NCBI GenBank assembly: GCA_016342455.1
Contig: JAEIOE010000012.1
Location: 1-48,405, forward strand
Direction: 5' to 3'
Length of the DNA: 48,405 nucleotides
From: Mycoplasmatota bacterium
GTDB taxonomy: Bacteria > Bacillota_I > Bacilli_A > Izemoplasmatales > Hujiaoplasmataceae
Positions 38,865 to 46,351 of the stretch are shown here, piece by piece. The stretch's first letter is position 1, and each line of letters starts with the position of its first letter. Below the pieces are notes generated by a model, which saw nothing but the letters and a program-made list of their open reading frames with translations, was not told the DNA's origin and made no database searches. The position numbers and the translations under genes were made by a program.

Positions 38865-40019
38865 TTACTTTAGTAATTTTCCATCCTTGATAATATGTTT
38901 TATATTTACAACTTCATCGAACAGAAGTAGGTCTGCATATTTACCAGCACAGATACTGCCGATTACACCTTCATATCCAATTGCTTTTGCTGGATTGATA
39001 GAAGCCATTTTTACTGCATCTACTAAAGAAGTATCAAACAGATTAACCATATTCTTAACTGCTAAGTTAAGATTAAGGGTTGAACCAGCTAAAGCTCCAT
39101 TTAATAGTCTAGCAGAACCACCTTCAGATATAACTGCTTGGCCACCTAGTTCATATTTACCATCAGGAAGACCTGCAGCTCTCATAGCGTCTGAGATTAG
39201 AATAACATTGTCAGTTCCTTTACAAAGTTTAGCAATATCGATTGCAGTTTTATGTAAATGGATACCATCAGCTATTATTTCTGTTCTCAATAGACTGTTT
39301 GTTAAACATGCGCCTATGATTCCAGGTTCTCTATGTGTAAAAGCTCTCATTCCATTATATAAGTGAGTAGAAATAGTAGCGCCTAGATTGATTGCTTCAT
39401 TTGCACTAGTAAATTCTGAATTAGAATGGCCAATAGCAACTTTAATAGAATTTTTTCTTAAGTATTTAATCATTTCTTTAGCACCATTAAGTTCAGGAGC
39501 CAAAGAAACCACTTTAATTGTATTGTTTGATGCATCTATAAATTCTTTTAATTCTTCAATATCAGGATCTTTTATGTCATCTCCTGGTTGAGCGCCTTTT
39601 TTAATAGTATTAAAATATGGCCCTTCTAGATAGATTCCTAAAAGTCTTGATTGATTATTGGTTTGTACTTTAATATATTCAGCTACATTTTTAGCTGCTT
39701 TTATAATTTTTTCTTTTGGATTTGTCATAGTAGCGGCTAAAAAAGATGTTACACCATTGCTTAAATGGTATTTAGCAATACTTTCTAAGCCTTCTAAAGA
39801 AGCATCCATTGTATCAAAGCCAGAATTACCATGATTATGTATATCAATAAATCCTGGTGATAAGTATAAATTTTCTCCATCGATTACTTCATCAATGTCT
39901 TTTACTGTTTCTTCATTAGAAATGATTCTTTCAATCAAATTACCATTTAAAACAACTTGATGATCATATAGTACTGAATCTTCTAATAATATTCTTGTAT
40001 TCTTGATTATTGTTCTCAT
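38865..40019 (-). CDS. nagA: N-acetylglucosamine-6-phosphate deacetylase
   Basis: A 384-residue amidohydrolase that removes acetate from GlcNAc-6-phosphate. It has Ile-Asp-Ile-His-Asn-His-Gly near residue 58, Leu-Glu-Gly-Pro-Tyr with the metal-binding Glu, Ile-Gly-His-Ser and Ser-Thr-His-Leu-Tyr-Asn-Gly-Met with metal His residues, and Leu-Ile-Ser-Asp-Ala-Met with the catalytic Asp. The product feeds NagB. Its start lies 56 bases inside the end of nagB, an unusually long overlap; no better downstream start is visible. Confidence 0.94.
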   Translation of the reverse strand: MRTIIKNTRILLEDSVLYDHQVVLNGNLIERIISNEETVKDIDEVIDGENLYLSPGFIDIHNHGNSGFDTMDASLEGLESIAKYHLSNGVTSFLAATMTNPKEKIIKAAKNVAEYIKVQTNNQSRLLGIYLEGPYFNTIKKGAQPGDDIKDPDIEELKEFIDASNNTIKVVSLAPELNGAKEMIKYLRKNSIKVAIGHSNSEFTSANEAINLGATISTHLYNGMRAFTHREPGIIGACLTNSLLRTEIIADGIHLHKTAIDIAKLCKGTDNVILISDAMRAAGLPDGKYELGGQAVISEGGSARLLNGALAGSTLNLNLAVKNMVNLFDTSLVDAVKMASINPAKAIGYEGVIGSICAGKYADLLLFDEVVNIKHIIKDGKLLK

Positions 40020-40770
40020 TAATAGTCATCTTCTTTTCTTTAAGATATAGTCTTGCTGCTTCTAAGTCCATCATAATAGTAAGGTTTTGATGTAATAAAA
40101 GAGTAGAAGCAGGAGTGCTTGTTGATATGGAAGAGTCTTCTAAAAATCTTGCCATAATCTCCGCTTTTCTTGCACCGGTAGCAATTAGTAATATTTTTTT
40201 TGCTCTCATGATAGTTCCTAAGCCCATAGTGATAGCTTGTTTTGGCATTTGTTCTATATTAGGGAAGAATTTACTGTTCTGATTTAAGGTTTCTTCTGTT
40301 AAACCTGTAACATGCGTATTGATTTCTAGTTTCACATCTGGTTCATTAAAACCGATGTGACCATTGATACCAATACCCAATAGTTGTAAATCAATTCCTT
40401 TGTTTTCATAGATTAGTTTATCATAATTTTTAGCTAATTGATTAAAATCTTCTGAAAAACCATCAAGTAAATGAATGTTTTCTTCTTGAATATTGATTTT
40501 ATCAAAAAAATTATGATGCATATAATAATAGTATGAGTTTAAATCGCTTTTATGTAAACCAACATATTCGTCTAGATTAAAAGTTCTTACTTTTGAAAAA
40601 TCTACTAATCCAGCTTGATAAAATTCTACTAGTTTATCATAAGTCATTAAAGGAGTATCTCCTGTTGCTAAACCTAAAACAAGATTTGGTTTTGTATTAA
40701 TCTCATTCTTGATAAACTTCGCAGCTTCACTCGCTAATTCTAATGCAGTGTTTACGATAATTACTTCCAT
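39964..40770 (-). CDS. nagB: Glucosamine-6-phosphate deaminase
   Basis: A 268-residue enzyme converting glucosamine-6-phosphate to fructose-6-phosphate and ammonia. It has Leu-Gly-Leu-Ala-Thr-Gly-Asp-Thr-Pro, Asn-Leu-Asp-Glu-Tyr-Val-Gly-Leu and the Gly-Ile-Gly-Ile-Asn-Gly-His-Ile-Gly-Phe-Asn-Glu-Pro signature with the ring-opening His. The last 20 or so residues (from Lys-Lys-Met-Thr-Ile-Asn) are a polar extension beyond the usual end that reads through the start of nagA in another frame, consistent with loss of an earlier stop. Confidence 0.94.
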   Translation of the reverse strand: MEVIIVNTALELASEAAKFIKNEINTKPNLVLGLATGDTPLMTYDKLVEFYQAGLVDFSKVRTFNLDEYVGLHKSDLNSYYYYMHHNFFDKINIQEENIHLLDGFSEDFNQLAKNYDKLIYENKGIDLQLLGIGINGHIGFNEPDVKLEINTHVTGLTEETLNQNSKFFPNIEQMPKQAITMGLGTIMRAKKILLIATGARKAEIMARFLEDSSISTSTPASTLLLHQNLTIMMDLEAARLYLKEKKMTINENNNQEYKNIIRRFSTI

Positions 40771-40784
40771 ATTATATACCTTCT

Positions 40785-41507
40785 TTACATGTGTTTCACT
40801 CTAGGACGATATTTTTCATAAAGGTGATCGTTATTGAAATTATCTGAATTTTGACTAACGAATATAGGCAATGGATAATTTTTTTTATGTAGTATGTCTA
40901 GAGTTTCTTCAAGTATTGAATCAACGATAAAGCAACCTGCTATAGTTGATCCAGGTCCTGATTTTACTTCACCAAAATTAATTAATGCATCTCCTGCAGG
41001 ACAGCAGTTGTCTAAGACAATATCAGCTAACTCAAATAATTTCTTATCTGATTTATCTCTTGATGCACATGATTTAGAGTGATCGTATGATGTAATTGCA
41101 ATAACTGTTAAACCTTCTTTTTTAGCTCTCATAGCCATTTGTACGGGTACTGAGTTTCTTCCTGAATTAGAGATGATTACCATTACATCATCTTTATCAA
41201 TGGCATATTGATTATAAATGATGTCAGCTAAGCCATCCACTTTTTCCATATAAGAACCTTTTTCAGCGCCAGCAGCAGTAGTGATAGTTTCATCTAACAT
41301 TGCATTAACGTTAGCCAAACCACCTGCTCTAACAAACATTTCAATACCAATCATATGTGAATGACCTGTACCGAAGAAATGGATAAGTTTATCTTCTTTT
41401 ACTTTTTTTGCGAAGATGTTAGCTACTTTTAACATGGTATCGTATTGAGTAGCTTCGATCTTTTCTATTAATTTTGATATTTCATTGTAGTATAATTTTG
41501 CAGACAT
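40785..41507 (-). CDS. SIS-domain sugar-phosphate protein (UPF0309-like)
   Basis: A 240-residue protein. Start ATG 41507 is preceded by AAGGAGA; the longer frame to 41567 runs into the intergenic region and is rejected. SIS motifs are Phe-Phe-Gly-Thr-Gly-His-Ser near residue 40 and Val-Ile-Ile-Ser-Asn-Ser-Gly-Arg-Asn near 105, the phosphosugar-binding Ser-x-Ser-Gly loop. It lacks the catalytic pattern of MurQ etherases as far as I can see. Its position between the IIBC and nagB genes suggests an isomerase or a sensor of an amino-sugar phosphate such as GlcNAc-6-P, GalNAc-6-P or MurNAc-6-P. Confidence 0.8.
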   Translation of the reverse strand: MSAKLYYNEISKLIEKIEATQYDTMLKVANIFAKKVKEDKLIHFFGTGHSHMIGIEMFVRAGGLANVNAMLDETITTAAGAEKGSYMEKVDGLADIIYNQYAIDKDDVMVIISNSGRNSVPVQMAMRAKKEGLTVIAITSYDHSKSCASRDKSDKKLFELADIVLDNCCPAGDALINFGEVKSGPGSTIAGCFIVDSILEETLDILHKKNYPLPIFVSQNSDNFNNDHLYEKYRPRVKHM

Positions 41508-41572
41508 GATTTTCTCCTTTAGTTTGCGAATTTTTAGGGCGTAATTAAACGCCCTAAAATACCGCATGAACT

Positions 41573-42958
41573 CTATTTCATTTTTAAAACTTTATTAATA
41601 TCTTGTGCGATAAATTCAGCGTGTGTTCCCACAACTACTTGAACTGAATTTTTCATTTTAAATACACCTGAACTACCTAATTTCTTTAGTCCAGCTTCGT
41701 TTAATTTTGTAGGATCTTGTAGTTGTAATCTAAGTCTAGTAATACAAGAATCACAAACTTGAATATTTTCTTTTCCACCTAAGAATTCAACATATTTTAA
41801 TGCGATTTCGTCAGGAGCACCTGTAAATTCGATTTCTTCATCATCAACTTCGTCTTCTCTACCAGGAGTTTTTAAGTTGAATTTCTTAATTAAGAATGTA
41901 AATAAGAAATAATATAGTGCAAAGTAAACAATACCGATAGGGATAATTAACCAACCCTTAGTTGATAAACCAAAGTTTAATACATAGTCAATTAGACCAG
42001 CAGAGAATCCAAATCCATGTTTTACTCCTAAAAGAGTAGTAACGGCTAATGCAGAACCTTGTAGTAAAGCATGAGCAACGAATAAGATCGGTGCAGTGAA
42101 TATGAATAAGAATAATAATGGTTCACCAATACCAGTTAAAGCAAATGTACCTGCAGCACCTAATAGTAATCCACCAATTTTCTTTCTGTTTTCAGGTTTT
42201 GAAGTTCTGTACATTGCTAAAGCAGCACCTAACATACCAAACATAAATACAGGGTAGAATCCAGCCATGAAGTTTCCAGCAGTTGGATCTCCAGCGAAGT
42301 ATCTGAATAAGTCACCTGATACAACTTCACCAGCAGCGTTTGTAAAGTCTCCAAATACAAACCATACAAGGCTATTAAGGATATGATGTAATCCGGTAGG
42401 TAATAATAATGCATTGAATGTACCATAAATACCAACACCAACAGCACCAGCACCTGTTAAAAATTCACCAAAGGCTTGAATAGCATTTTGTATTGGTGGC
42501 CAAACCCAACCAAATACAATACCAAGAATTAAAGCAGCAACTCCAGTGACGATTGGTACGAATCTTTTTCCTCCAAAGAATCCTAAAACTTGAGGTACTT
42601 TAATGTTACTAAATTGATTGTACATTTTAGCAGCTAAGTAACCACCGATGATTCCTGATAAAACTCCCATGTTGATAGTAGGGTCCATAGTTGCTGTAAC
42701 TTCTGTAATAACGAAGTATGCAACAGCTCCTGATAATGCAGCAGCACCATGTCCATCTTTCGATAGTCCAATAGCAACTCCAATACCGAAAATAATAGGT
42801 AAGTTAGCAAATATAACAGTCCCAGCCGCAGCCATTACAGGAATGTTAAGTAAGTCGCCAGCACCCAAACGCATTAATAAAGCAGCGATCGGTAGTGTAG
42901 CTACAGGCAGCATTAAAGCCTTACCAATCTTTTGTAATTCAGCAAAAACTTTTCTCAT
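41573..42958 (-). CDS. PTS transporter IIBC, glucose/N-acetylglucosamine family
   Basis: A 461-residue membrane transporter. ATG 42958 gives the typical Ala-Glu-Leu-Gln-Lys-Ile-Gly-Lys-Ala-Leu-Met-Leu-Pro-Val start behind GAGAGGA; the longer TTG frame begins inside the leader. The IIC domain (about 1-350) has eight to ten helices and Leu-Thr-Gly-Ile-Gly-Glu-Pro-Leu-Leu-Phe, the substrate-binding Gly-x-x-Glu-Pro motif. The IIB domain (about 385-461) has Val-Cys-Asp-Ser-Cys-Ile-Thr-Arg-Leu-Arg; the second Cys carries the phosphate. There is no IIA domain; that is a separate gene at the operon's end. GlcNAc is the likely substrate because of nagA and nagB, but a related amino sugar is possible. 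Confidence 0.92.
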   Translation of the reverse strand: MRKVFAELQKIGKALMLPVATLPIAALLMRLGAGDLLNIPVMAAAGTVIFANLPIIFGIGVAIGLSKDGHGAAALSGAVAYFVITEVTATMDPTINMGVLSGIIGGYLAAKMYNQFSNIKVPQVLGFFGGKRFVPIVTGVAALILGIVFGWVWPPIQNAIQAFGEFLTGAGAVGVGIYGTFNALLLPTGLHHILNSLVWFVFGDFTNAAGEVVSGDLFRYFAGDPTAGNFMAGFYPVFMFGMLGAALAMYRTSKPENRKKIGGLLLGAAGTFALTGIGEPLLFLFIFTAPILFVAHALLQGSALAVTTLLGVKHGFGFSAGLIDYVLNFGLSTKGWLIIPIGIVYFALYYFLFTFLIKKFNLKTPGREDEVDDEEIEFTGAPDEIALKYVEFLGGKENIQVCDSCITRLRLQLQDPTKLNEAGLKKLGSSGVFKMKNSVQVVVGTHAEFIAQDINKVLKMK

Positions 42959-43021
42959 AAAAATTGTGTCCTCTCTTTTCTTTTTTTTGTATGTATATTT
43001 TTCTTTTTTAAAAGACAATAT

Positions 43022-43066
43022 AAAAAAAACATGAACCGAAACGAAAAAGCTCGTTCAAAGTTCATG
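43022..43066 (-). terminator. Leader terminator of the amino-sugar PTS operon
   Basis: On the minus strand, CATGAAC (43066-43060) pairs with GTTCATG (43036-43030); an inner AACGA/TTCGT extends it, and eight T residues follow. The RAT site uses its 5' arm, so both cannot form together. Confidence 0.88.
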
Positions 43067-43086
43067 CCTGCATTGTCAGTAACACA
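43060..43086 (-). promoter_or_regulatory. RAT antiterminator RNA site
   Basis: On the minus strand, TGTGTTACTGACAATGCAGG followed by CATGAAC closely matches the LicT/SacY-type ribonucleic antiterminator consensus GGATTGTTACTGnnnnnGCAGGCAnnACC. It overlaps the 5' arm of the terminator. The antiterminator encoded at 36057-36887 should bind and stabilise it, closing an autoregulatory loop. Confidence 0.9.
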
Positions 43087-43098
43087 CTTATTGTCATA

Positions 43099-43127
43099 AT
43101 TATAACCTGTTAAAAAATTTATGTCAA
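43099..43127 (-). promoter_or_regulatory. Promoter of the amino-sugar PTS operon
   Basis: On the minus strand, consensus TTGACA (43127-43122), a 17-base spacer and TATAAT (43104-43099). Confidence 0.9.
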
Positions 43128-43268
43128 GAAAAAATGTAAGTGTTTTCAAACTTTCTTCTAATAATAGTTTTATATTTATATAAAACATTATAATTTTTTA
43201 AATTGCATCAAAATGAATGAAATAGAAGAAAAAGATAGCAAAAGAGCACAATGTAAAAGATAGAAAAA
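43128..43268. other. Non-coding gap, nothing further recognised
   Basis: AT-rich sequence between the PTS promoter and the end of the small membrane protein gene. I see no hairpin with T run, RNA gene or credible reading frame in it. Confidence 0.5.
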
Positions 43269-43490
43269 TTATTGTTTTATTAGAGGGTAAATAAAGATGA
43301 TAAGATAAACCACCGTAAGTAGTATCATGAGGCCACCCGCTCTTGTAATAAGTATAGCTGCTTTAGAGAATTCTCTTTTTCTATTTTTCCCCTCTAATTC
43401 ATCTTGAAGACGTAAAACAACATTTGGCCATAGTAAACAAAGTAAGCCAATTGCTATTAAAATAATATAGCCTATAATATAAAACACCAT
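43269..43490 (-). CDS. Small two-helix membrane protein, function unknown
   Basis: About 73 residues. Two hydrophobic segments (roughly 2-22 and 48-70) flank a basic and acidic loop with Leu-Gln-Asp-Glu-Leu-Glu-Gly-Lys-Asn-Arg-Lys-Arg. The start is uncertain: AGGAG (43506-43502) is followed by in-frame TTG 43496, ATG 43490 and GTG 43487; ATG is given here. No family is recognised with confidence. It is upstream of, and co-oriented with, the PTS operon but precedes that operon's promoter, so it is probably separate. Confidence 0.6.
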   Translation of the reverse strand: MVFYIIGYIILIAIGLLCLLWPNVVLRLQDELEGKNRKREFSKAAILITRAGGLMILLTVVYLIIFIYPLIKQ

Positions 43491-43642
43491 TGTCAACTAC
43501 GCTCCTACTAAACTTATATATCTATTATACTTTCAAACAGATGCAATAACAAAGCATATATTTAAATTTGCGCTCAAACTGTCGTTTTTAGGACAAATTG
43601 AAACGCTTTCATAAAATAGTGTGTAAAAAAAGCTTAAAAGCA

Positions 43643-43651
43643 TGTTACAAT
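43643..43651 (+). promoter_or_regulatory. Extended -10 promoter of the methionine-type importer operon
   Basis: TG-T-TACAAT, with no good -35 box. Transcription would start near 43658. A degenerate cre-like sequence (43598-43611, 12 of 14 by eye) lies about 35 bases upstream. Confidence 0.5.
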
Positions 43652-43657
43652 ACTTGC

Positions 43658-43773
43658 AATTGAATAAAAACTATTAAGAAGACGAGAGAGATATAGCTCT
43701 ATGACCGTCTACCAACCGGTATCTAATACACGGTGGTAAAGCTATAAACGATGGGTAAAATTGGAAACCAATG
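43658..43773 (+). ncRNA. Structured leader, riboswitch-like, class not recognised
   Basis: Visible pairings: a long hairpin TACC-A-ACCG-GTAT-CTA-ATAC-A-CGGT-GGTA (43710-43738); TATAGCT (43692-43698) with AGCTATA (43740-43746); GACG (43681-43684) with CGTC (43706-43709), which crosses the previous helix and so implies a pseudoknot or an alternative fold; and ATTGG-AAA-CCAAT (43760-43772). AAACGAT (43746-43752) can pair with ATCGTTT (43781-43787) in the terminator, giving an antiterminator. It lacks the SAM-I core, the T-box sequence and other riboswitch signatures that I know. Confidence 0.65.
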
Positions 43774-43804
43774 AGTTCTTATCGTTTGATAAGAGCTTTT
43801 TTTA
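43774..43804 (+). terminator. Conditional terminator upstream of the importer operon
   Basis: AGTTCTTATC (43774-43783), GTTT loop, GATAAGAGCT (43788-43797) and a T run, ending about 20 bases before the start codon. It shares 43781-43787 with the antiterminator pairing. Confidence 0.88.
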
Positions 43805-43823
43805 TTGCAAAGGAGTGAATTCA

Positions 43824-44804
43824 ATGATTGAAATCAAAAACGTTTCTAAATCATATAAGATTAATAAAATCGAACAAGATGTCTTAACTGATGTTAATCT
43901 TTTGATTGAAGAAAACGAAATACTTGGAATTGTTGGTTTATCTGGGGCTGGTAAGTCTACATTAATCAGAATGATGAATGGATTAGTGAAACCAAGCAAG
44001 GGTCAAGTATTTGTGAACGGAAGAGCAATTCACAATTTAAGACAGAAAGATTTAAATCGAATGCGCTACGCTATTGGTATGGTTTTCCAACATTTCAATT
44101 TATTATCATCAATGACAGTGGAAGACAATATTAAACTAGCTTTAAAAATAGCTAACTACAAAAAAGAAGAAATAAAAGATAGAATTCATGAAGTGATAGA
44201 CTTAGTTGGTTTAAATGATAAGTTAAAAGCTTATCCAAAAGATTTATCTGGTGGACAAAGACAACGTGTCGCGATAGCGAGAGCCTTAGCGAATAAGCCT
44301 AGTATCTTATTGTGCGATGAAGCAACCTCATCACTAGATCAAGTGACTGCTTCTGAAATTGTTAAACTCCTTAGAAAGATTCAATCTAAAACCAATATAA
44401 CAATAGTATTCATTACCCATCAAATTGAAGTAGCTAAAGATTTGTGTAAGCGAATCATCGTAATGGATTCGGGTAAGATAATTGAAGATAGTTCAACAAA
44501 AGACTTGTTTGTGAGACCGGTTCATCCCAAAACAAAACAATTGATTAAATCTATTGTTTATGATGTATCACTTCCTCAAAGGGATGTTTATGAATTAATT
44601 TATAGTGAAAAGAATAATAATGAGACTATCATATCAGATACAGTTAAACATTTTGATATTGATTTAAATATTATTCAAGCTAAAAGTATTTCTATTCAAG
44701 AAGAATATATAGGATATCTATATGTTCAACTATTTGGAAAACAAATAGATAATGCTATAACTTTTTTAAAATCAAAGGGAATTGAGGTGAATAGACATGG
44801 GTGA
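43824..44804 (+). CDS. metN: Methionine-type ABC importer ATP-binding protein (MetN-like)
   Basis: A 326-residue ATPase from ATG 43824 behind AAAGGAG; the longer frame to 43761 reads through the leader terminator and is rejected. Walker A is Gly-Leu-Ser-Gly-Ala-Gly-Lys-Ser-Thr, the Q-loop Val-Phe-Gln-His-Phe-Asn-Leu-Leu, the signature Leu-Ser-Gly-Gly-Gln-Arg-Gln-Arg and Walker B Ile-Leu-Leu-Cys-Asp-Glu-Ala-Thr-Ser, where the Cys and Ala-Thr are typical of MetN. Residues 250-326 form the C-terminal NIL domain that binds methionine and inhibits transport. It overlaps metI by eight bases. Confidence 0.92.
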   Translation: MIEIKNVSKSYKINKIEQDVLTDVNLLIEENEILGIVGLSGAGKSTLIRMMNGLVKPSKGQVFVNGRAIHNLRQKDLNRMRYAIGMVFQHFNLLSSMTVEDNIKLALKIANYKKEEIKDRIHEVIDLVGLNDKLKAYPKDLSGGQRQRVAIARALANKPSILLCDEATSSLDQVTASEIVKLLRKIQSKTNITIVFITHQIEVAKDLCKRIIVMDSGKIIEDSSTKDLFVRPVHPKTKQLIKSIVYDVSLPQRDVYELIYSEKNNNETIISDTVKHFDIDLNIIQAKSISIQEEYIGYLYVQLFGKQIDNAITFLKSKGIEVNRHG

Positions 44805-45462
44805 TCATATATTTTGGGACTTATTTTTTGAAGCGCTTCAAGAGACGCTTTTCTTAGTCTTTGGAACTGGACTTTTTGTTTTAGTGATAGGGCTAATTAT
44901 CGGGTTTTTCCTTTATGCATCAGAAGAAAATTCCATCATGAAAAACAGCCTTTCAACTAAAGTGTTTCATAGAGTTTTAGCGACGGTAAATGATGTTGCT
45001 AGGTCTATACCATTTATCATTTTATTAATATTACTAATTCCTTTTACAAGAAGCATTATGGGAACCATGCTTGGAGCCAAAGCAGCGTTACCTGCACTTA
45101 TCATAAGCGCATCACCATTCTTTGCGAGAGTCGTTCATATGGCCTTGAAAGAAGTTCCAAGAGAAACATTAGAAGCTGCTAATTCATTAGGAGCTTCTAC
45201 AAAAACTATCGTATATATTGTTTTTAAAGAAGCGATGAGCTCTTTAGTAACAGGTTATACTTTAACTTTAGTTACCTTAGTTGGCTTCATGTCCGCCGCG
45301 GCCGTAATCGGAGCGGGAGGATTAGCTTACTTAGCCTATGAATATGGTAAGTTTGGCAATAATGACCAATTGATGTATCTATCGATATTCACGATTTTAT
45401 TTATTGTGTTTATCATTCAAATAACTGGCGATTTTATCGCAAGAAAAATAAATCATAATTAG
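44797..45462 (+). CDS. metI: Methionine-type ABC importer permease (MetI-like)
   Basis: A 221-residue permease with five hydrophobic segments. Family features are Ala-Arg-Ser-Ile-Pro-Phe-Ile-Ile-Leu in the second segment region, Pro-Phe-Phe-Ala-Arg, and the coupling-helix motif Glu-Ala-Ala-Asn-Ser-Leu-Gly-Ala-Ser. The segment Ser-Ala-Ala-Ala-Val-Ile-Gly-Ala-Gly-Gly-Leu-Ala is also typical. It starts inside metN and is followed by metQ after 11 bases. Confidence 0.92.
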   Translation: MGDHIFWDLFFEALQETLFLVFGTGLFVLVIGLIIGFFLYASEENSIMKNSLSTKVFHRVLATVNDVARSIPFIILLILLIPFTRSIMGTMLGAKAALPALIISASPFFARVVHMALKEVPRETLEAANSLGASTKTIVYIVFKEAMSSLVTGYTLTLVTLVGFMSAAAVIGAGGLAYLAYEYGKFGNNDQLMYLSIFTILFIVFIIQITGDFIARKINHN

Positions 45463-45473
45463 GAGATAAAAAA

Positions 45474-46289
45474 ATGAAAAAATTATTAAATATTATTATC
45501 GCAATTATTGCGATACTTACAATAACTGGATGCAATAATGCTTCCGAAACAACTATTAGAGTTATCGCAACTTCGATACCTCATGGAGAGATTCTAGAAG
45601 TAGTAAGAGCAGAGTTAGAAGAACAAGGTTATCAATTAGAAGTTACAATAACTTCAGATTACTACTTCCCTAATCCTTCTGTAGCTGCAGGAGACGCAGA
45701 TGCTAACTTCTTTCAACATGTTCCGTTCTTAAATCTCTACAATTCAGAGAATTCTGATAAACCATTAGTAATTGGAGCTTATGTACATATAGAACCTATT
45801 GGTATCTATTCAAACGACTATACATCCTTAGATCAAGTTCAAGATGGAGATACTGTTTTAATCTCTAATTCAACCGCGGACCACGGTAGAATTTTAAAAC
45901 TATTTGAAGATGCTGGACTGATTACTTTAGTAGATACTTTTGATGTCTTATCATCAGATATCATTATTGAAGAAGCAATCGCCCAAAACCCATTAAACCT
46001 AGTATTCCAAGCGAATGTAGCGCCTGACTTCATGTTTTCTGCTTATTCTAATCAAGAAGCTGACCTTTATGTTATAAATTCTAATTATGCCTTAGAAGGC
46101 GGAATTAACCCGATTGATACAGCTATATTCTTAGAATCTACAGTGGATAATCCATATGTTAATATCTTAGCCTTAAATGAAGCAGACCTAGAACTAGATA
46201 AAATAAAAGCTTTAATCGCGGCGCTGAATTCTGATGCAGTAAAAGACTATATCAATGAAACATATAATGGTTCTGTAATCCCTGCATAA
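45474..46289 (+). CDS. metQ: Methionine-type substrate-binding lipoprotein (MetQ/NlpA family)
   Basis: A 271-residue lipoprotein with a Thr-Gly-Cys lipobox after the signal peptide. NlpA-family features are Pro-His-Gly-Glu-Ile-Leu-Glu-Val, Asp-Tyr-Tyr-Phe-Pro-Asn-Pro, Asp-Ala-Asp-Ala-Asn-Phe-Phe-Gln-His-Val-Pro-Phe-Leu and a late Val-Ile-Asn-Ser-Asn-Tyr-Ala-Leu. It delivers methionine, D-methionine or a related amino acid to MetNI; the family also includes cystine and dipeptide binders, so the exact ligand is inferred. Confidence 0.9.
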   Translation: MKKLLNIIIAIIAILTITGCNNASETTIRVIATSIPHGEILEVVRAELEEQGYQLEVTITSDYYFPNPSVAAGDADANFFQHVPFLNLYNSENSDKPLVIGAYVHIEPIGIYSNDYTSLDQVQDGDTVLISNSTADHGRILKLFEDAGLITLVDTFDVLSSDIIIEEAIAQNPLNLVFQANVAPDFMFSAYSNQEADLYVINSNYALEGGINPIDTAIFLESTVDNPYVNILALNEADLELDKIKALIAALNSDAVKDYINETYNGSVIPA

Positions 46290-46305
46290 AAATAACTTAA
46301 CAATA

Positions 46306-46338
46306 AAAAAAGGCGATAAATTTAAAAATCGCCTTTTT
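46306..46338. terminator. Bidirectional terminator between metQ and the diguanylate cyclase gene
   Basis: AAAAAGGCGAT (46306-46316) pairs with ATCGCCTTTTT (46328-46338) around an 11-base loop. Confidence 0.92.
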
Positions 46339-46351
46339 ATGTGTTTCGATA

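Noticed and set aside
38803-39366. Plus-strand ORF of 187 codons opposite nagA
   Set aside because: It is antisense to a well-conserved enzyme and has no coding evidence of its own.
40785-41507. MurNAc-6-phosphate etherase (MurQ)
   Set aside because: The SIS domain is present, but the protein is shorter than MurQ and lacks its expected motifs, so only a general SIS call is made.
42959-43018. 20-residue basic N-terminal extension of the IIBC gene from a TTG
   Set aside because: It lies in the untranslated leader; ATG 42958 has GAGAGGA upstream and matches family starts.
43640-43804. SAM-I riboswitch, purine riboswitch or T-box upstream of metN
   Set aside because: The SAM-I core blocks, the T-box TGGNACCGCG sequence and the purine P1-P3 layout are missing; a short TCTACC resemblance to purine aptamers has no matching helices.
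43761-43823. Longer N-terminus for the MetN-like gene
   Set aside because: It would read through the leader terminator; ATG 43824 has a proper ribosome site and gives the normal family start.
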